From Propionibacteriaceae bacterium UBA5174 (GTDB lineage Bacteria > Actinomycetota > Actinomycetes > Propionibacteriales > Propionibacteriaceae), in the NCBI GenBank assembly GCA_002413345.1, contig DHWU01000009.1, positions 114,178 through 133,150 of the forward strand: a stretch of 18,973 nucleotides of DNA, in the 5' to 3' direction. The number at the start of each line of letters is the position of its first letter. Position 1 is the stretch's first letter. Positions 15,526 to 18,973 of this stretch are shown in pieces. Made by a program: the position numbers and the translations under genes. The notes beneath the pieces were generated by a model. That model searched no databases. It worked only from the letters and a program-made list of their open reading frames with translations, and had not been told where the DNA came from.

Positions 15526-15556
15526 CCTCCGCAACGGCGCCATAACCTCCGCAACG
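15526..15556 (+). repeat. Tandem 11-bp direct repeat upstream of the aminopeptidase P promoter
   Basis: CCTCCGCAACG occurs at 15526-15536 and again at 15546-15556, a 20-bp start-to-start spacing (about two helical turns). The second copy ends 23 bp before the -10 box at 15580, so it abuts the -35 region. This is compatible with a regulator site but could be chance. Two small inverted repeats also lie in this 231-bp divergent gap (15432-15454 and 15454-15472). Confidence 0.4.
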
Positions 15557-15579
15557 ACGGATCGCCACGTCCGCAGGGA

Positions 15580-15585
15580 TAACAT
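15580..15585 (+). promoter_or_regulatory. -10 element for leaderless aminopeptidase P transcript
   Basis: TAACAT is followed by exactly 7 nt and then ATG 15593, with no Shine-Dalgarno sequence. This geometry marks 15593 as the start and argues against an in-frame start at 15434, which would add 53 non-conserved residues. No clear -35 is visible. Confidence 0.6.
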
Positions 15586-15592
15586 CGAAGCC

Positions 15593-17074
15593 ATGACCAG
15601 CGATGAGCAGCCCCAGCTCCCAAATCGTCAAAGTCCGTTCTCGTCGGCCTTCACCGAGTTCATTCCGCAGTCTTGGGCGCCGTATCCAGTCGAGCCACCA
15701 GCTGCACTGCCAGCAACCGTTGCTGCCGCTAATCGGCGTACCCGAATAGCGGCAGCCTTCCCCGGTGAGCGACTGGTGGTTCCGGCAGGCGGACTGAAGA
15801 CGCGTGCCAATGACACTGATTTTCGCTACCGGCCGCATTCTGCCTTCGCCTGGCTGACCGGGTTGGGCAGTGATCGCGAACCGGATGCGGTGTTGCTGAT
15901 TGAGCCAGCCGGTGAAGCCACCTTGTACTTCAAGCCCCGAGCGGCCCGAACTGATCGTGAGTTCTACGCCAACTCCCGTTATGGGGAGATGTGGGTGGGA
16001 ACCAGGGAGTCGCTGACCGAGATGGAGGCACTCACCGGTTTGTCCTGCCGACCGATCGGCGAGTTTCAGGCCGCACTAACCAAGGACCTGGCCAAGACCC
16101 CGATCCGGTTGCTGCGGGAGGCAGACTTCCAGTTGAGCCTGATTCTCGACTCCCTTCGCCTTCAAGCTGGAGTGGAACTGGCCGAGGCGGGAGCCGGTGA
16201 CGCCGAGTTCGAAGTTGCCTTGTCAGAAGCGCGACTAGTCAAAGACGCCTTCGAACTCGCCGAGCTTCGCCAGGCCTGCGCCGACACTGCCGTGGGCTTT
16301 GAAGCTGTGGTGGCCGACCTTCCCGAGGCAATCCGCCGGGGCCGCGGCGAACGTTGGGTAGAGGGCATCTTCGGGCTTCATGCCCGCCACGCTGGCAATG
16401 CGGTTGGCTATGACACCATCGCCGCCGCTGGTGATCATGCCAACACCTTGCATTGGATCCGTAACGACGGCGATATCACCCCCGGCGACTTGCTGCTGTT
16501 GGACGCTGGCGTCGAAGCTGAGTCGCTCTACACCGCTGACATCACCCGCACCTTGCCGGTCTCGGGACGCTTCTCCCCTGCCCAGCGCCAGGTCTACACC
16601 GCCGTGTTGGAGGCCCAAGCGGCCGGTTTTGCCGCAGCCAAACCTGGCAACAGGTTCTCCGATGTCCATGCCGCAGCCATCGCAGTGGTGGCCAAGTATC
16701 TGCACCAATGGGGCATGCTGCCAGTAACACCTGAGGAGTCTCTGGATCCCGAAACCGGTGGCCAGCATCGCCGTTGGATGGTGCACGGCACCTCCCACCA
16801 CCTGGGTCTGGACGTCCACGACTGCGCCCAGGCCAGACAGGAGACTTACCGCAACGGTGAACTAAAGCCTGGCATGGTGATCACTGTCGAACCCGGCATC
16901 TACTTCAAGGCCACCGACCTGCTGGTGCCACCAGAATTCCGTGGCATCGGAGTGCGGATCGAGGACGACATCGTGATCACCGACACCGGCTGCGAGATTC
17001 TGTCCAGCCATCTACCCCGAGACCCAGACGCGGTCGAGGCGTGGATCGCCAAAATTTGGGCGGCGAAGGCCTGA
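15593..17074 (+). CDS. pepP: Aminopeptidase P family Xaa-Pro aminopeptidase
   Basis: This is a metallopeptidase that removes N-terminal residues preceding proline from peptides, acting in the cytoplasm. The 493-aa product has an N-terminal AMP_N domain ('FRYRPHSAFAWLTGLG') and a C-terminal pita-bread catalytic domain. The five metal ligands are in order: Asp304 ('LLLDAGVEAES'), Asp316 ('YTADITRT'), His402 ('GTSHHLGLDVHD'), Glu433 ('VEPGIYF') and Glu457 ('VRIEDDIVIT'). Length and motif order match PepP rather than the shorter PepQ-like enzymes. ATG 15593 is chosen over the longer frame because of the -10 box 7 nt upstream and because the extra N-terminal sequence overlaps the divergent intergenic region. 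Its stop lies 1 bp from the stop of a 39-codon ORF on the other strand. Confidence 0.93.
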   Translation: MTSDEQPQLPNRQSPFSSAFTEFIPQSWAPYPVEPPAALPATVAAANRRTRIAAAFPGERLVVPAGGLKTRANDTDFRYRPHSAFAWLTGLGSDREPDAVLLIEPAGEATLYFKPRAARTDREFYANSRYGEMWVGTRESLTEMEALTGLSCRPIGEFQAALTKDLAKTPIRLLREADFQLSLILDSLRLQAGVELAEAGAGDAEFEVALSEARLVKDAFELAELRQACADTAVGFEAVVADLPEAIRRGRGERWVEGIFGLHARHAGNAVGYDTIAAAGDHANTLHWIRNDGDITPGDLLLLDAGVEAESLYTADITRTLPVSGRFSPAQRQVYTAVLEAQAAGFAAAKPGNRFSDVHAAAIAVVAKYLHQWGMLPVTPEESLDPETGGQHRRWMVHGTSHHLGLDVHDCAQARQETYRNGELKPGMVITVEPGIYFKATDLLVPPEFRGIGVRIEDDIVITDTGCEILSSHLPRDPDAVEAWIAKIWAAKA

Positions 17075-17075
17075 T

Positions 17076-17195
17076 CTAGCTGCCGATCACCCCGGACAGT
17101 TCGACGATCACGTTGTCGCGATAGTGACCGTTCGACAGCACCGGACCACCACCGGTGATGAACTCCAACAAATCAGTTGGTTCCAGGTGTGCCAT
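17076..17195 (-). CDS. Unrecognised 39-codon small ORF
   Basis: I do not recognise this ORF. It runs from ATG 17195 to TAG 17078-17076 and encodes 39 residues. The composition looks like a real soluble peptide: an acidic helix-like start ('MAHLEPTDLLEFI'), a triple-Gly turn ('TGGGPVLSNG') and a strand-like end ('HYRDNVIVELSGVIG'). About 70% of third codon positions are G or C, in keeping with its neighbours. A TGA lies directly before the ATG, so it cannot extend upstream in frame. A GGGAGGA sequence is present but about 27 nt too far upstream. It fills the gap between the aminopeptidase P stop and the divergent trpB2 start. It could be a new small protein, a remnant of a larger gene, or chance. 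Confidence 0.4.
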   Translation of the reverse strand: MAHLEPTDLLEFITGGGPVLSNGHYRDNVIVELSGVIGS

Positions 17196-17279
17196 TCAAT
17201 GGACACAACGGCCTAGAGTTCCTCCCGGGATCGCAGTCGAAAGAGCGATCCACTGGTACTCATAGGTGAAGGAAGCTCA

Positions 17280-18596
17280 ATGTCAGACCCCAAACAATCC
17301 AAGGTGGTGCTTGACGAATCCCAGATGCCGACGCACTGGTACAACCTCGTCGCCGACCTACCCACTCCGCCAGCACCGCACCTGCATCCTGGCACCCGCC
17401 AGCCGCTGGTCCCGGCCGATTTGGAGCCGCTGTTCCCGCCGGGGCTAATCGAGCAGGAGGCATCCACTGAGCGTTGGATTGAGATTCCCACTGAGGTCCA
17501 TGACATCTACCGGCTATGGCGTCCGTCTCCCTTCTATCGGGCCCGCCGGCTGGAAGCCGCCTTGGGCACCACTGCCAAGATCTATTACAAATATGAGGGC
17601 GCCTCACCGGTCGGCAGCCACAAGACCAACTCGGCAGTGCCCCAGGCCTACTTCAACAAGATTGCGGGCCGCACCAGGTTGACCACCGAAACCGGTGCCG
17701 GCCAGTGGGGTTCAGCTTTGGCTTTCGCAACCCAGGTGTTCGGGCTGACCTGCGACATTTGGCAGGTTCGCTCCTCCTATGAAAGCAAGCCCTACCGGCA
17801 CTATCTGATGGAAACCTTCGGGGCCACCGCGGTGGCCAGCCCGTCCGAGCTCACTGAGGCTGGCCGGGCCATCCGCGAGCAGTTCCCCGACACCACCGGC
17901 AGCCTGGGTATGGCCATTTCGGAAGCGGTCGAGGCCGCGGCCAAAGATCCCAACGCCAGCTACTCGCTTGGCTCGGTGCTGAACCATGTGGCTTTGCACC
18001 AAACGGTGATCGGCCAAGAAACCTTGAAGCAGTTGGAGCTCTTCGACGAAGGCCCCGCCGATTATCTGTTTGCCTGCGCTGGTGGCGGTTCGAACTTGGC
18101 CGGAATCAGCTTCCCGTTCATCAGAGAGAACCTCGAAGGTCGCGCCGCGACCAAGATCGTGGCCTGCGAGCCGAAGGCCGCGCCTTCGCTCACCGAAGGC
18201 GAGTTCAAGTACGACTTCGGCGACACCGCGCATCTGACGCCGCTGCTGAAGATGTACTCCTTGGGCCCGGATTTCGTACCGGATCCCGTGCACGCTGGTG
18301 GTCTGCGCTACCACGGCATGGCGCCACTGGTCAGCCACTGCTACCACGAGAAGTTGATCGATGCGATTGCCATCGGTCAGCTGGAAGCTTTTGAAGCTGG
18401 CGTGGTCTTCGCCCGCGCCGAAGGCATCGTGCCAGCCTCGGAATCCAACCACGCCATCGCTGGCGCCATCCGCCAGGCCAAGGCCTCCACCGAAGCTGGC
18501 GAATCCCCGGTGATCGTGATTGGCGTGTCTGGCTCTGGCCAGCTGGACCTGCCAGCCTACGCCGAGTTCCTCTCTGGCGGCATGGAAAACAGCTAA
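17280..18596 (+). CDS. trpB: TrpB2-type tryptophan synthase beta-like PLP enzyme
   Basis: This is a PLP-dependent lyase of the TrpB2 class (438 aa), predicted to make tryptophan from indole and serine or to salvage indole. Visible features are an N-terminal extension longer than in TrpB1 with 'PTHWYNL', the 'RPSPFYRARRLE' segment, the PLP lysine Lys115 ('GSHKTNSA'), 'TETGAGQWG' with catalytic Glu137, the glycine-rich phosphate-binding 'CAGGGSN' (about 266-272) and a late 'GIVPASESNHA'. TrpB2 enzymes often act without a TrpA partner; no trpA or other trp gene is in the window. ATG 17280 follows GAAGGA (17268-17273), a reasonable ribosome site, so unlike several neighbours it has a leader. A TAGAGT hexamer at 17214-17219 is a weak -10 candidate. 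There is no tryptophan-rich leader peptide upstream. Confidence 0.92.
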   Translation: MSDPKQSKVVLDESQMPTHWYNLVADLPTPPAPHLHPGTRQPLVPADLEPLFPPGLIEQEASTERWIEIPTEVHDIYRLWRPSPFYRARRLEAALGTTAKIYYKYEGASPVGSHKTNSAVPQAYFNKIAGRTRLTTETGAGQWGSALAFATQVFGLTCDIWQVRSSYESKPYRHYLMETFGATAVASPSELTEAGRAIREQFPDTTGSLGMAISEAVEAAAKDPNASYSLGSVLNHVALHQTVIGQETLKQLELFDEGPADYLFACAGGGSNLAGISFPFIRENLEGRAATKIVACEPKAAPSLTEGEFKYDFGDTAHLTPLLKMYSLGPDFVPDPVHAGGLRYHGMAPLVSHCYHEKLIDAIAIGQLEAFEAGVVFARAEGIVPASESNHAIAGAIRQAKASTEAGESPVIVIGVSGSGQLDLPAYAEFLSGGMENS

Positions 18597-18604
18597 ACGA
18601 CTAA

Positions 18605-18650
18605 ATGCAAACAGGGCGGTCGGATCCGGATCCGACCGCCCTGTTTGTGT
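18605..18650. terminator. Bidirectional hairpin terminator between convergent genes
   Basis: A perfect 20-bp inverted repeat (18608-18627 with 18628-18647) has its centre at the GGATCC/GGATCC junction and no spacer. It extends by G-U/A-U pairs to 18605-18650. It lies 9 bp past the trpB2 stop and 7 bp past the stop of the opposite-strand gene. T-tracts are short (TTTGTGT, TTTGCATTT), but placement and stem strength fit a shared terminator. Confidence 0.85.
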
Positions 18651-18656
18651 CCAACG

Positions 18657-18973
18657 CTATGGACGTGGTTCTTCGGGGTTCAGCTCAGCTGCTGGTTCGG
18701 GCGCTGGCGGTTCGGGCGCCGGCGGTGCCTCAGGCGGGACCGGTGGGATCGTCGCGGGTACCGGCCAGGGATAGTTCGCTGGCGCTGGGCCGGGATTGGG
18801 CTGCGGATTCGGGGTTGGGGTGAACATCGCCGCCCAAGCTCCCGGCATCCTGGACACCAGCCCTCTGGCGTCGACGGCAACCTTGTGCTCGGCCAAGAGT
18901 TCGTATTTGGTCGCCACTGTCTGGCTCACCGAGGTGAAATCCCGTTTACCGCGGGACGCCCAGTAAAGCGCCG
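18657..18973 (-). CDS. C-terminal fragment of an unidentified protein with proline-rich tail (5' end outside window)
   Basis: I do not recognise the family. The frame is open to the window edge on the - strand, so at least 104 C-terminal residues are seen and the start lies beyond 18973; a GTG at 18929 is an internal codon rather than a likely start. The visible part begins with 'ALYWASRGKRDFTSVSQTV', then a helical stretch ending 'DARGLVSRMPGAWAAMF', then a tail of about 50 residues dominated by Pro, Ala and Glu ('PPEAPPAPEPPAPEPAAE'). Such a tail is common in envelope-associated or multidomain actinobacterial proteins, but no localisation can be inferred without the N-terminus. It ends 7 bp from the shared palindromic terminator. 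Confidence 0.7.
   Translation of the reverse strand, partial: ALYWASRGKRDFTSVSQTVATKYELLAEHKVAVDARGLVSRMPGAWAAMFTPTPNPQPNPGPAPANYPWPVPATIPPVPPEAPPAPEPPAPEPAAELNPEEPRP

Noticed and set aside
15434..15592. 53-residue N-terminal extension of the aminopeptidase P frame
   Set aside because: It has no ribosome site, a composition unlike the protein, and a -10 box plus repeats lie within it.
17075..17279. Tryptophan attenuator or riboswitch before trpB2
   Set aside because: No Trp-codon-rich leader peptide on the + strand and no competing hairpins with a T-run are visible.

Overview
The window is a stretch of GC-rich actinobacterial chromosome carrying mostly housekeeping genes. The lineage evidence is a GlnE/GlnA2 nitrogen-regulation pair, a MapB-type methionine aminopeptidase, an RNase HI plus C4 zinc-ribbon pair of the Rv2228c/Rv2229c kind, an SCP_3-type sterol-carrier-like protein and a type A RNase P RNA. 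Several genes also appear to be read from leaderless mRNAs, which is common in Actinomycetota. I cannot fix the order or genus. I see no insertion sequence, prophage, CRISPR array or tRNA.

Layout. 1-1353: 3' part of a GH65 disaccharide phosphorylase (+). 1422-4382: glnE (-), divergent from 4407-4790, an SCP_3 protein (+), with only 24 bp between their GTG starts. 4886-9520: four overlapping genes (+) for a MacB-like ABC exporter, in the order adaptor, ATPase, permease, second adaptor. 9738-11075: glnA2 (-), preceded by a small SPOR-like gene (11193-11426, -). 11475-12323: map (+). About 12371-12767: rnpB (-). 12812-13183: SdpI-family membrane protein (+), convergent with a PPM/LCM-type methyltransferase (13198-14034, -). 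14130-15361: RNase HI and zinc-ribbon coiled-coil protein (-, coupled), divergent from the aminopeptidase P gene (15593-17074, +). 17076-17195: an unrecognised 39-codon ORF (-). 17280-18596: TrpB2-type synthase (+), ending at a 20-bp perfect palindrome that faces the 3' end of an unidentified gene (18657-18973, -).

How the genes fit together. GlnE and GlnA2 belong to nitrogen assimilation, but this GlnA2 appears to lack the tyrosine that GlnE modifies, so the GlnE substrate is probably a second synthetase elsewhere. The exporter operon is a self-contained unit. Map and aminopeptidase P both process protein or peptide N-termini.

The main unexplained signal is promoter architecture. Five protein genes (glnE, SCP_3, map, SdpI, aminopeptidase P) each have a TANNNT hexamer exactly 7 nt before an ATG or GTG and no Shine-Dalgarno sequence. 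rnpB has the same geometry relative to its P1 helix. At two divergent junctions (glnE/SCP_3 and rnpB/SdpI) the opposing promoters overlap. I did not find an obviously new multi-gene system. The best candidates for novelty are these overlapping promoters, the 39-codon ORF and the two-adaptor exporter.
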